In this document: piece by piece, positions 8,164-16,117 of the stretch
How the letters are laid out: every line of letters begins with the position of its first letter
Numbering within the stretch: position 1 is the stretch's first letter
Source: Burkholderia sp. D-99
GTDB lineage: Bacteria > Pseudomonadota > Gammaproteobacteria > Burkholderiales > Burkholderiaceae
Direction of reading: 5' to 3'
NCBI RefSeq assembly: GCF_011605345.1
Contig: NZ_JAAOXM010000017.1
Span: forward strand, 62,001-126,000
Length of the DNA: 64,000 nucleotides
Position numbers and translations under genes: made by a program
Notes under the pieces: generated by a model
What the model was told of the DNA's origin: nothing
The model's input: only the letters and a program-made list of their open reading frames with translations
Databases searched by the model: none

Positions 8164-9063
8164 TCATGCGCGCCCGATGCGCGGATGCGCAAGGCCCGCG
8201 AACGCGGCCGCCTCGCCCGGTGACAAGTCGAACAGGTCGCCCGTGAGATCGCGCGCATGCTCGGCCGCCGGCCGGTTGCGCAAGCGCGCCACGTGCGTGG
8301 GCGCAACATACGCGGCCGCCGTTTCGATCGGCGGCACGTCGAACAGATCGCGCGTGACGCCACGCTCGGCGTCCGTCGGCGAACGGCCGCGCAAGCGCGC
8401 GACGAGCTCGACAAAGCGATCGAAATCACCGGCGCGCGTCGCCTTGTTCACTTCCGCGAGATCGCGCGCCTTCAGCACGCACGGCTGCGCGAGCCGCACG
8501 AAATACGGTGCCTCCAGCTCGACCGACAGCGCGAGCGGATAGCTCTTGCCCGTCTGCTCCTTCGCACGCCCGACGCAATCGACCACAGCCGCGCCCTGTG
8601 CGGCACCGAGCGACTTGCCGGTACTCACGCTGCGCAGGTGATCGGGAAACACGCGCAATTGCGTGCCGACCGTCAACGCGGTGGACGACGCGCACACGAG
8701 CGCGTAGTGCTGCTCGCGGCGCCGGCCCGACGGCAAGGTCGAGCGGCTCGCGATGAACGTGTGCGGCGGCAACGGCCGCACCTGCCCGCTCGCGTCGACC
8801 CATGCATTCCACAACAACGCGTCCTTGCGCTCGCCTGCGCGCGGGCGCGACGCGACCGGCGAAAACAGCGCGAGCAGCGAGCCCGTGCGATGCGCGGCGA
8901 CTTGCGCGCTGCTGCCGAGCGGCTGGTTGATGCCCCACAGAAAACGCCCGCCCCCGAGCCGGCGCTCCCATTCCTTGCGGAGCACGACGGTCGGCAGTTC
9001 CTCGCCGGACTCGGTACCGATCTTGGTCCAGCAGAACGTGGGTGGGAGGTGTTTCAGTGTCAT
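8164..9063 (-). CDS. Uncharacterised protein with duplicated C-terminal motif
   Basis: A 299-residue protein of unknown function, without signal peptide or membrane segment. The N-terminal domain has CWTKIGTESGEELPTVVLRKEWER (residues 11-34) followed by GGGRFLWGINQPLG, and later HYALVCASSTAL and SLGAAQGAAVVDCV. From memory these resemble a conserved family of unknown role in accessory regions, but I cannot name it. The last 80 residues hold two similar units, RLRGRSPTDAERGVTRDLFD and RLRNRPAAEHARDLTGDLFD, about 36 residues apart. The ATG at 9063 starts right at the divergent promoter region; longer in-frame starts would run into the neighbouring gene. It is divergent from a small HTH gene. 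Confidence 0.75.
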   Translation of the reverse strand: MTLKHLPPTFCWTKIGTESGEELPTVVLRKEWERRLGGGRFLWGINQPLGSSAQVAAHRTGSLLALFSPVASRPRAGERKDALLWNAWVDASGQVRPLPPHTFIASRSTLPSGRRREQHYALVCASSTALTVGTQLRVFPDHLRSVSTGKSLGAAQGAAVVDCVGRAKEQTGKSYPLALSVELEAPYFVRLAQPCVLKARDLAEVNKATRAGDFDRFVELVARLRGRSPTDAERGVTRDLFDVPPIETAAAYVAPTHVARLRNRPAAEHARDLTGDLFDLSPGEAAAFAGLAHPRIGRA

Positions 9064-9105
9064 CAACTTTCTCGGGATACAGCCTCGCTGGTGACAGCAA
9101 GCCCA

Positions 9106-9134
9106 TTCAACAGCCGTAACTGTATAGGTATAAT
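9106..9134 (+). promoter_or_regulatory. Sigma-70 promoter, leaderless arrangement
   Basis: A consensus -10 box TATAAT at 9129-9134 has a weak -35 (TTCAAC, 9106-9111) 17 bp upstream. The expected start of transcription, about 7 bases after the -10 box, falls at or next to the ATG at 9142, so the HTH gene's transcript is probably leaderless. Confidence 0.6.
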
Positions 9135-9141
9135 GCATCGC

Positions 9142-9480
9142 ATGGAAGCCCCGGACCAAGATTTTCCCGTTCAAGACCTGTTGCGCCGCCTGACGGCAGA
9201 TACACGCTCGTCCAGCGAAATAGCGCGACTCTCCGGGGTCAGCCAGCCGACCGTATCGCGCCTGAGGCTGTCGAACGGGCATCGGCTGCGCCGCAGCGCG
9301 CCATTCAATAAGTTATGCAGTTTCTATGGTGTCGATACCGGGCCGTCGCGCCGCCGGTACAACGACCTGCTGCGCGACGCGATCGTCGACGCGTGGGACG
9401 GATCGGACGAGCACGGCCGCGCGCTGCTGGTCGTAATTCAGGGGTTGAAGGGGCTACAGGCGAAGGCGGACGACGGGTGA
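9142..9480 (+). CDS. Small helix-turn-helix DNA-binding protein
   Basis: A 112-residue protein. Residues 9-45 hold a helix-turn-helix of the Xre/LacI-like kind: LLRRLTADTRSSSEIARLSGVSQPTVSRLRLSNG. The rest (RRRYNDLLRDAIVDAWDGSDEHGRALLVVIQGLKGLQ) is a helical tail that may dimerise. An ATG at 9133 overlaps the -10 box, so 9142 is preferred; no Shine-Dalgarno precedes either. It is divergent from the 299-residue unknown protein with a 78-bp spacer and is the natural candidate to regulate it. The pairing recalls regulator-effector cassettes, but no toxin or defence domain was recognised. Confidence 0.7.
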   Translation: MEAPDQDFPVQDLLRRLTADTRSSSEIARLSGVSQPTVSRLRLSNGHRLRRSAPFNKLCSFYGVDTGPSRRRYNDLLRDAIVDAWDGSDEHGRALLVVIQGLKGLQAKADDG

Positions 9481-9567
9481 TCGCCGGGCAGTGGTGCAGG
9501 GCACATGGCGCGCGACCTGCGCGCTGCCGCTGCGGGAATCGCGAAAGCCGGCAAGAAGGAAAAGAAG

Positions 9568-9801
9568 ATGCCGCGCAACACGATGCGTGTTCCACGCAAG
9601 TCCGAACGATTCGCCCGGTTTCAATCGAAGCGCATCGCGCGTTGCGTCGAACGCGCGCTCACTTGCTACGCGCAGACAACGAAACCGCGAGGGCCGGTTT
9701 CGGAACGTCGCATCGAAATGGCAGCGGCGGCATCGGTTTTTCGCAACGCCAGCGCCTGGCTCGCACTGCGTCACGCGTCACTCGTCAAGGATGACGAATG
9801 A
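9568..9801 (+). CDS. Possible small basic protein
   Basis: A 77-codon reading frame, rich in Arg and Lys at its start (MPRNTMRVPRKSERF). The ATG has a purine-rich stretch AAGGAAAAGAAG directly upstream. Third-position GC is lower than in neighbouring genes and no domain is recognised, so it may be chance. It is listed because the surrounding kilobase holds no other gene. Confidence 0.22.
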   Translation: MPRNTMRVPRKSERFARFQSKRIARCVERALTCYAQTTKPRGPVSERRIEMAAAASVFRNASAWLALRHASLVKDDE

Positions 9802-9880
9802 CTTACATAATCGCTTCCCGTTCATAAAAAACATCCTTTGAAGCGATTATCTAAACTTTTTAAACGCAATCAAAAAAAGT

Positions 9881-9910
9881 TTGACTCTGCGTTTTCTTTC
9901 TTGCTATCTT
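9881..9910 (+). promoter_or_regulatory. Sigma-70 type promoter upstream of sedolisin gene
   Basis: TTGACT (9881-9886), an 18-bp spacer, then TATCTT (9905-9910), embedded in an AT-rich stretch. The preceding AAAAAAAGTTTGAC resembles an UP-like element and recurs before another exported hydrolase gene near 27115-27130. Confidence 0.5.
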
Positions 9911-10536
9911 TCCCCGCAAGAAATACCGCCGTGAAATCGAATCCGCATCAGGAAATCAACGGCCCGACAATTAACTTCCGTTTTTATTACGTTGCACGAG
10001 AACAGTAGCTGATTCGTAAGCCGCGACATCTACTCGCAACACCCAGCTCCCGCGTCACCGGTCATCCCGTTCCGCTTCAGGCGGAAGACGACGACATCGA
10101 CCTCTCTCCCGGCTGACCGGGGCATTCGATCTCGCCCGCAGCACCTCACACGAAACACACGCACCACGCCGTCGAACGACAATGCATCGCCCGCTTATAC
10201 GGATTTTATATATTGGATTCCTAATTAAGTGATAACGCGTTGAAGCAGCCGTCGCAGCAGATTGAACGGAACGAGAGAAGGTCGGACCACGCCGCCGCCG
10301 ATGCGACGCAGGCCGACACGATAGAGGGCCGTGCGCGGGATCGACGTTCGCGACGTGCGAATCCGATACCCGGACCGGCCTCCGATCTTGATGGTGGGAG
10401 GGGGAGGAAAACTTATGTCGCCTTGAATCACGCTGGTTGGTCCGGTCTTGCGTCAGGTTGCATGCGCCGCCCTGCCGCTACCCGCGATCCGGGTCGCGCG
10501 CTGCACCGGTTCTACGTCGAAATCTCGGAGCTCACA

Positions 10537-12465
10537 ATGCAGAGAACTCAGCACGTCAATCGCACACTCTCGCAACGCTTTGCCCTCGCCGCACTGCCGC
10601 TCGCGGTCGCCGCCACGCTGGCGCCGCTGCCCGCCCAGGCTGCCACCAACTGGGTCGCGACCCGCACCAGCGCCTTCCTGCTGTCGAATGCGCCCGCCGC
10701 GGCTGCGTCGGCCGCATCGCAGGCTCAGCCTGCGTACTCGCTGAACAGCGTCGGCACGCCGGCGCTCACCGACACGCATGTGACGCCGCTCGAACTGAGC
10801 CAGCCGCTGCATGTGACCGTGGTGCTGAAGAATCGCAACACCGACCAGCTCGACGCGTTCCTGCGCGACGTCAACCAGCCGGGCAGCGCGAACTACCGCA
10901 AGTACCTGACGCCGGCCCAGTTCAAGGCGCGCTTCGCGCCGACCGACAGCCAGGTCGCGGCCGTCGTAGCCCACCTGAAGGCGAACGGCTTCAGCAACGT
11001 CACGGTGTCGGAGAACAACACGCTGGTCTCCGCCGACGGCAACGCGACCAACGCGCAGAACGGCTTCCACGCGAGCATCAAGCGCTTCAACTATCGCGGC
11101 AAGCCGGTCTTCGCGAACGATTCGGCCGCGCTGATCCCGGCGTCGCTCGGCTCGGTCGTCGACTCGGTGCTCGGCCTGCAGAACGCCGCGGTGCCGCACC
11201 GCCTGCTCCACCGCTTCGCGCCGGCCGCCGTCATCGAACCGAACAGGATCGCGAAGAACGCGGCCGCCGCGTCGCAGCAAGTCGGCCACCAGCCGACCGA
11301 TTTCGCGGCGATCTACGACGCGAGCGGCCTGCCTGCCGCGACCAACACCACGGTAGGCATCATCACCTGGGGCGACATGACCCAGACCATCGCCGACCTG
11401 AACACCTTCACGCAGAATGCCGGCCTGGCGACCGTCAACACGGCGGTGGTCGCGGGCGGATCGGGCACGCTGGCTGACGACGGCGATCCGGGCGAATGGG
11501 ATCTCGACAGCCAGGACATCATCGGCACCTCCGGCGGCGTGAAGCAGTTGATCTTCTACTCGGCGGTGAACGGCGACAGCAACGACAGCGGCCTCACCGA
11601 CGCGACGCTGACCGCGGCATACAACAAGGCCGTGACCGACAACAAGGCGACCGTCATCAACGTGTCGCTCGGCCTCGACGAAACCGCCGCGAACTCCGAC
11701 GGCTCGCTCGCCGCCGACGACGCCGTGTTCAAGCAGGCCGTCGCGCAGGGCCAGGTCTTCTCGGTCTCGGCCGGCGACGCGGGCGTCTATCAATGGTCGA
11801 CGTCGCCGCAAGGCGCGCCCGGCTACATCGGCACGTACAACGGCACGTCGGTCAGGACGACGATCAACCTGTCCAAGTACAGCGTGTCGTCGCCCGCGAG
11901 TTCGCCGTATGTCGTCGCGGTCGGCGGCACGACGCTGTCGACCACCGGCACCACGACGTGGGCCGGCGAAACCGTGTGGAACGAAGGCGTCGCGTACGCG
12001 GATCTCGACAGCAACGGCAACCCGGTCGACAACGCAGTGCGGATCTGGGCGACGGGCGGCGGTGTGAGCGCGTTCGAAACCGCGCCGAGCTGGCAGACCG
12101 CCGCGCTCGGCAGCACGGTGACGAAACGCGTGCTGCCCGACGTGGCGTTCGACGCCGCGCAATCGACGGGCGCGTATATCGTCATCAACGGGCAGACCAA
12201 CCAGCTCGTCGGCGGCACGAGCCTCGCTTCGCCGATCTTCGTCGGCGGCTGGGCGCGGGTCGAATCGGCGAACAACAACAGCCTCGGCCTGCCGACGTCG
12301 GCGTTCTACCAGAACTTCCCGACCAATACGTCGCTGCTCCACGACGTGACCTCGGGCAACAACGGTTACAGCAGCCACGGCTATACCGCGAAGGCCGGCT
12401 GGGACGACGATACGGGCTTCGGCAGCCTGGACTTCGCGAAGGTCAGCGCGAGCTCCGCGAAGTAA
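10537..12465 (+). CDS. Secreted sedolisin (S53) serine-carboxyl peptidase
   Basis: A 642-residue pre-pro-peptidase of the pseudomonalisin type. A signal peptide ends near residue 35 (LPAQA). A Pro-kumamolisin activation domain spans about 78-225 (HVTVVLKNRNTDQLDAFL, YRKYLTPAQFKARFAPT). The catalytic domain follows with Glu320 and Asp324 in DPGEWDLDSQDI, oxyanion Asp414 in SVSAGDAGVY, and nucleophile Ser562 in GGTSLASPIF, the complete S53 set. A C-terminal calcium site is suggested by LHDVTSGNNG and AGWDDDTGFGSL. The family cleaves proteins at acid pH outside the cell. GGAG 6 bases before the ATG fixes the start. Family and active site are certain; the natural substrate is unknown. Confidence 0.95.
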   Translation: MQRTQHVNRTLSQRFALAALPLAVAATLAPLPAQAATNWVATRTSAFLLSNAPAAAASAASQAQPAYSLNSVGTPALTDTHVTPLELSQPLHVTVVLKNRNTDQLDAFLRDVNQPGSANYRKYLTPAQFKARFAPTDSQVAAVVAHLKANGFSNVTVSENNTLVSADGNATNAQNGFHASIKRFNYRGKPVFANDSAALIPASLGSVVDSVLGLQNAAVPHRLLHRFAPAAVIEPNRIAKNAAAASQQVGHQPTDFAAIYDASGLPAATNTTVGIITWGDMTQTIADLNTFTQNAGLATVNTAVVAGGSGTLADDGDPGEWDLDSQDIIGTSGGVKQLIFYSAVNGDSNDSGLTDATLTAAYNKAVTDNKATVINVSLGLDETAANSDGSLAADDAVFKQAVAQGQVFSVSAGDAGVYQWSTSPQGAPGYIGTYNGTSVRTTINLSKYSVSSPASSPYVVAVGGTTLSTTGTTTWAGETVWNEGVAYADLDSNGNPVDNAVRIWATGGGVSAFETAPSWQTAALGSTVTKRVLPDVAFDAAQSTGAYIVINGQTNQLVGGTSLASPIFVGGWARVESANNNSLGLPTSAFYQNFPTNTSLLHDVTSGNNGYSSHGYTAKAGWDDDTGFGSLDFAKVSASSAK

Positions 12466-12521
12466 GCAAGACCGCTGCGCGATGCGGTGCGGCGAAGCTG
12501 CCGCGTCGTGTCGCCCGCGGT

Positions 12522-12554
12522 ACGAGGGGAGGGTTTCGCTACCCTGCCCCTCGT
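12522..12554. terminator. GC-rich hairpin after the sedolisin gene
   Basis: ACGAGGGGAGGGT (12522-12534) pairs with ACCCTGCCCCTCGT (12541-12554) around a 6-base loop, with one bulged base. It starts 56 bases past the stop. No U tract follows, but position and stem strength suit a transcript end or 3' stabiliser. Confidence 0.5.
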
Positions 12555-13163
12555 GTATGGCGCCGGCTTCGACTATCGCGTCACGCCGGCCCTGGCCCCG
12601 AGGCGTAGCCAGTCCGCTGTTCGATATAGCCAGACGTTCTTCGACTTTCATGCCCACCATCCATCCCCCAAGCGATTCGCCCAGTTTCGGATTGCAGCCG
12701 ACGGTGAATACAGGCGCGTGGCGCAAGATCGATCGCAACGATTCGCACAGTCATTCGTTGCCCGTCGCGGTCGACGTCAGTTGCAGCCTGTCGAAGCGAA
12801 CCGTCCTCCATGCGCAAGCTGGCGTCGTCAACCACCACGGAACGATGGATGCCGACCCCGGCATCACTCGCGGTGCGTTGTCCGGATTGCCCGGCACACC
12901 GGTCGGCCCCAACGTCGGCATCCATCACGTATTCTGACTCGGCGCATTCGGACGGATGATCGGTGCCCGCCCGTCCGGCGCCCGGCCGCCGGAAGACAGC
13001 CGCACAAAAACGGGAAACGCGCGGTGCTAGCCCAACCATCCGGATCGCCGATCTAGACGTTTACCCGACCTCAAGTCGGCGGCTCCGCCGCCGTCAAGTC
13101 AGGGGCACACTCCAAAAACTCGCCAAAGACCGGCCAAGCGTGTCCACCAGGAGACCCAGCAAC
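12555..13163. other. Intergenic region upstream of the chemoreceptor
   Basis: About 600 bp without a supported gene. A reading frame on the minus strand (12581-13039) has no domain, no binding site and biased composition and is not accepted. The right end carries a FliA-type promoter at 13071-13097. Nothing else was recognised. Confidence 0.5.
13071..13097 (+). promoter_or_regulatory. FliA (sigma-28) type promoter for the chemoreceptor
   Basis: TCAAGTCG at 13071-13078, exactly 11 bases, then GCCGTCAA at 13090-13097. This matches the flagellar/chemotaxis sigma-28 pattern TAAAGTTT-N11-GCCGATAA at 5 of 8 and 6 of 8 positions with ideal spacing. The start codon lies about 65 bases downstream. 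The spacer is itself a GGCGGC-GCCGCC hairpin. Confidence 0.6.
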
Positions 13164-14570
13164 GTGAACTTCTTCGGAATCGGCCGCAGCCGCCGTTCAT
13201 CGCGCGCACTCGTCGGCGACATCGCCGAGCAGGCCGGCAGGCTCGGCATCGAGATCTGCGACGTGTCGGGTCACGTCGAGGAAGTCGCGACCCGCGTCGC
13301 CCGGCAGGCGGAGGTCTGCCACACGCTGCGCGAATCGGCCGCCGTCACGTTGCGCGGCAACCACCGGATTGCCGAGGCCGCGCAGCAGGTGCGCGCCGTG
13401 AGCGCGAATGCGTCGAACGCGGTTCGCCAGTCGCAACAGACGATCGAGGCGTCGCTCGCCGACATCCACGGCCTCGTCGAGGGCGTCACGTCGATCGGCA
13501 ACCAGATGGGCGCGCTGCGCGACGCGCTCGATCACGTCCGGGCCGTGTCCGAGGAGATCTCCGTGATCGCGCGACAGACCCACCTGCTCGCGCTGAACGC
13601 CGCGATCGAGGCCGCACGCGCCGGCGATTCGGGGCGCAGCTTCGCCGTCGTCGCGGCCGAGGTCAAGAACCTGTCCGCCAAGACCGGACAGGCGACGGCC
13701 CAGATCGAGACGACCCTCGCGCGCCTTGCCGAGCAGACCGAACACCTGATCGCGGAAGGCACCGACAACGCCGCACGCGCGCATCGCGTGCGCGAGGGCA
13801 CGCGTACGATCGGCGAGGTCGTGCACGCGACCGGGCACGCAATCACCGAGCTCGCCGGCGAGGCCGAACAGATCGCGTCGCTGACGGACGAGATCGAGAC
13901 GCAATGCCACCGCCTCGACGAACAGGTCGGCGAGATGGCATCGGGTGTCGAGGATTCGAGCGACAACTTCTCGCAGGCCAAGGACCGGCTCGGCAACCTG
14001 CTCTCCGTCTCCGAGACGCTCATCGAACTCACGGCCGCGACCGGCATCGAATCGCCCGACACGCGCCTGATCGACACCGCGCGGAATACGGCCGCCGCGA
14101 TCAGCAAGCTCTTCGAGGAAGCGGTCGGGCGCGGCGATATCGCACTCGACGCGCTCTTCGACGCGAACTACGTGCCGATTCCCGGCACCGACCCGCAGCA
14201 GTTCATGACGCGCTTCACGGCGTTCACCGACCGCGTGCTGCCGGCCATCCAGGAGCCGATCCTCGAGATCGACGCACGCATCGTCTATTGCGCGAGCTTC
14301 GACAGGCAGTGCTACCTGCCGACCCACAACCGCAAGTTCTCGCTGCCCCAGCGCGCGGACGCCGCGTGGAACGCCGCGAACTGCCGGAATCGCCGGATCT
14401 ACACGGACCGCACGGCGCGCACCTCCGTGTCGCATAACAAGCCGTTCCTGCTGCAGACCTATCGGCGCGACATGGGCAACGGCAACTTCGCGCTGATGAA
14501 GGACGTTTCCGCACCCATCGTCGTCGGCGGAAGGCAATGGGGTGTGCTGCGGATCGGCTACAGCGTCTGA
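13164..14570 (+). CDS. Soluble methyl-accepting chemotaxis protein with C-terminal sensor
   Basis: A 468-residue chemoreceptor starting at GTG 13164, with AGGAGA 9 bases upstream. No transmembrane segment or HAMP domain is present, so it should be cytoplasmic. Residues about 50-290 form the helical signalling domain, whose hairpin tip is unmistakable: EEISVIARQTHLLALNAAIE and ARAGDSGRSFAVVAAEVKNLS (131-171), the CheA/CheW contact. The sensor lies after it, at about 330-468, with ARIVYCASFDRQCYLPTHNR, CRNRRIYTDRT and FALMKDVSAPIVVGGRQWG. That module follows the signalling domain in other receptors, and its Cys376, Cys383, His388 and Cys407 could bind a metal or respond to redox state (inference). 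A FliA-type promoter upstream ties it to the flagellar regulon. Confidence 0.92.
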   Translation: MNFFGIGRSRRSSRALVGDIAEQAGRLGIEICDVSGHVEEVATRVARQAEVCHTLRESAAVTLRGNHRIAEAAQQVRAVSANASNAVRQSQQTIEASLADIHGLVEGVTSIGNQMGALRDALDHVRAVSEEISVIARQTHLLALNAAIEAARAGDSGRSFAVVAAEVKNLSAKTGQATAQIETTLARLAEQTEHLIAEGTDNAARAHRVREGTRTIGEVVHATGHAITELAGEAEQIASLTDEIETQCHRLDEQVGEMASGVEDSSDNFSQAKDRLGNLLSVSETLIELTAATGIESPDTRLIDTARNTAAAISKLFEEAVGRGDIALDALFDANYVPIPGTDPQQFMTRFTAFTDRVLPAIQEPILEIDARIVYCASFDRQCYLPTHNRKFSLPQRADAAWNAANCRNRRIYTDRTARTSVSHNKPFLLQTYRRDMGNGNFALMKDVSAPIVVGGRQWGVLRIGYSV

Positions 14571-14601
14571 ATCCGGGCCTGCACCGGCAGGCCGTCGTCC
14601 T

Positions 14602-14656
14602 CTACTGCTCCAACTTCACCGCCAGCGGCCGCTGATCACTGCAGCCGTGATCGTCG
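14602..14656. repeat. Duplicate of the pbpC 3' end (left copy)
   Basis: This 55-bp stretch matches 16118-16172, the last codons of pbpC, at 50 of 55 positions. Read on the minus strand it still encodes SDQRPLAVKLEQ and the stop, against SDQRPLAVGLEQ in pbpC. It is a remnant lying 1.46 kb from the intact gene end, in direct orientation. Confidence 0.75.
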
Positions 14657-14666
14657 TCATGAAAAG

Positions 14667-14930
14667 TTGGCGCCGCTCGTACGTGCTGAACAAGGCTGTC
14701 TCCGGCACGGTCTCCATCCGGTCGTCGGTCAGGGAAATGGATTTTTCTTGATCGAACGCTGGGTATCAAACGAAGCATTAGCGGCACACGACGCAACGCG
14801 ACACATGATTGTGGCCGATGCGGATAGCCCGAGCCTCAGGACGATACCGCGCAGGTTTTACGACTTGCCCCCGACAGCCTCGCATAGTCGATCTTCCAGC
14901 ACAGCACGCGATCAGGGCCGGCCCGGATGA
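14667..14930 (+). pseudogene. Truncated ABM-type monooxygenase remnant
   Basis: The encoded stretch EQGCLRHGLHPVVGQGNGFF, then LIERWVSNEALAAHDATRHM, is a clear antibiotic-biosynthesis-monooxygenase (YgiN-like) domain of the ferredoxin-fold, dimeric type. About 30 N-terminal residues are missing: upstream sequence is the pbpC repeat and no ATG or Shine-Dalgarno is available (only a TTG at 14667). The frame also runs past the normal domain end into unrelated sequence. It is best read as a fragment cut off when the pbpC end was duplicated here. Confidence 0.65.
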
Positions 14931-15066
14931 CGAAGTGACGGGGGGCCCGTCACCGAACGGACTTCTGCCAAACGTTTGTCGCCGGAAGCACACAGGCCGC
15001 TTGCACGCGAAGCGTGCCGTCTCGAGTGACGAACGGTCGCATCGGTTTGGCGCCCATTCGGGATAT

Positions 15067-15087
15067 CGCTTTCGCGAAAGCGCTTTC
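15067..15087. promoter_or_regulatory. Overlapping palindromes upstream of the pssA-like gene
   Basis: CGCTTTCGCGAAAGCG (15067-15082) is a perfect 16-bp palindrome, and GAAAGCGCTTTC (15076-15087) is a second perfect 12-bp palindrome sharing seven bases with it. They lie about 50 bp before the start of the CDP-alcohol phosphatidyltransferase gene and look like two overlapping dimer sites, LacI-type in style. The binding protein is unknown. Confidence 0.5.
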
Positions 15088-15134
15088 ACCATGCCTGATA
15101 GCATAGTGGCCTCCTTCCTCCAGCCGACATCAGC

Positions 15135-15755
15135 ATGACAAGCCCTGTTCGACGATTTTCGATGATCCGTGAATTTCATCTGGCCGACTGGTTCACGCTC
15201 GGTAACGCGGTGTGCGGCACCGGCGCACTTTTTTCAATCATTTCGTACATCGCGAGTGGCGATAAGCTGCACATCTATTACGCGGCCGGCCTGATTGTCG
15301 GCGCCCTGGTATTCGACATCCTGGACGGCAGAATTGCGCGCTGGCGGCAAAAATCGTCGGCGTTGGGCCGCGAACTCGACTCGCTTGCCGACGTGATTTC
15401 GTTCGGCGTCGCCCCCGCCATCATCGGTTACGGATGCGGCATGACAGGGTTGTACGATCGGTTGATACTGGTCTATTTCGTGGCCTGCGGCGTGTCGCGG
15501 CTGGCCCGTTACAACGTGACGGCGGAAGAGCTGTCGCAGGAAACGGGAAAGGTTTCGTACTTCGAGGGCACACCGATTCCGACATCGATCGTCCTCGTGC
15601 TGTTGCTGGCGGTCGCCGCGAGGTTCGACGCAATCGGCCCGAACCTGTGGCTCGGCGACCTGCAGATCTGGGGCGCCACGCTGCATCCGATGACGCTGCC
15701 TTTCGGTCTGTCGGGGTCGCTGATGATCAGCCGTATCCGGGTGCCCAAACCCTGA
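15135..15755 (+). CDS. pssA: CDP-diacylglycerol-serine O-phosphatidyltransferase-like protein
   Basis: A 206-residue integral membrane protein of the CDP-alcohol phosphatidyltransferase family. The catalytic signature D-x2-D-G-x2-A-R-x8-G-x3-D-x3-D is complete in DILDGRIARWRQKSSALG and RELDSLAD (Asp61, Asp64, Gly65, Arg69, Gly78, Asp82, Asp86). About six hydrophobic segments follow, and SRLARYNVT plus YFEGTPIPTSI are typical of phosphatidylserine synthases. The expected reaction is CDP-diacylglycerol plus serine to phosphatidylserine in the inner membrane. It is alone between an ABM remnant and pbpC, inside a segment bounded by a duplicated pbpC end, so it is probably an accessory paralogue. 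An internal ATG at 15162 (MIREFHL) is an alternative start. Confidence 0.82.
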   Translation: MTSPVRRFSMIREFHLADWFTLGNAVCGTGALFSIISYIASGDKLHIYYAAGLIVGALVFDILDGRIARWRQKSSALGRELDSLADVISFGVAPAIIGYGCGMTGLYDRLILVYFVACGVSRLARYNVTAEELSQETGKVSYFEGTPIPTSIVLVLLLAVAARFDAIGPNLWLGDLQIWGATLHPMTLPFGLSGSLMISRIRVPKP

Positions 15756-16117
15756 CTGTGCGACGGGAACAAGCCCCGGATGTCGGGCCGGCAATTCGGC
15801 ACCGCGATTGCACGAACGGCCGCGCCAGACCGATCGTCGCCCGACGCATTCGACTGAAGCCGCCCCTGTCCGGACGGCCCCACGTTCCGACAACCGTCAA
15901 CAAAGCGAACCAATCGGACATGGATCGCCGGCAATCGGTACTACGTCGGGGGCATCGTGCCGTACTGTTTGCCCCCCCTCCAAAGGGCCCGCAATTCCGC
16001 CTCCCCGGGCGCCCCTACCGTCTGTGTGCGAACCGCAGGACGGCAATCCCGCTCGAGAGTTACGGAAAATGACCGATACCGGCACTTCGCCTGCTGCCCG
16101 CATGTGATCCGGAACGC
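15756..16117. other. Intergenic region, nothing recognised
   Basis: About 360 bp between the pssA-like gene and the 3' end of pbpC. No gene, repeat or promoter was recognised apart from a C-rich tract near 15970. It forms the right part of the segment enclosed by the duplicated pbpC ends. Confidence 0.4.

Larger units (their letters stand above)
9481..10536. other. Long mostly non-coding region with AT-rich centre
   Basis: About 1.05 kb with no convincing gene. The 9800-10020 part is far richer in A and T than its surroundings and contains a good sigma-70 promoter (9881-9910). A second AT-rich patch lies at 10195-10235. The only candidate gene is a small basic reading frame at 9568-9801. If the promoter at 9881 serves the sedolisin gene, the transcript carries a leader of roughly 600 bases. 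Confidence 0.6.

Noticed and set aside
8257..9480. Extended version of the HTH protein reaching back to 8257
   Set aside because: The extension is antisense to the 299-residue gene and would need transcription from beyond the promoter at 9129; the HTH fold starts after 9142.
10453..12738. Long minus-strand frame across the sedolisin gene
   Set aside because: It is a shadow of the S53 peptidase, whose catalytic residues prove the plus strand is coding.
12581..13039. Minus-strand frame of 152 codons in the spacer before the chemoreceptor
   Set aside because: No ribosome binding site, no domain and irregular composition; it also covers untranscribed promoter sequence.
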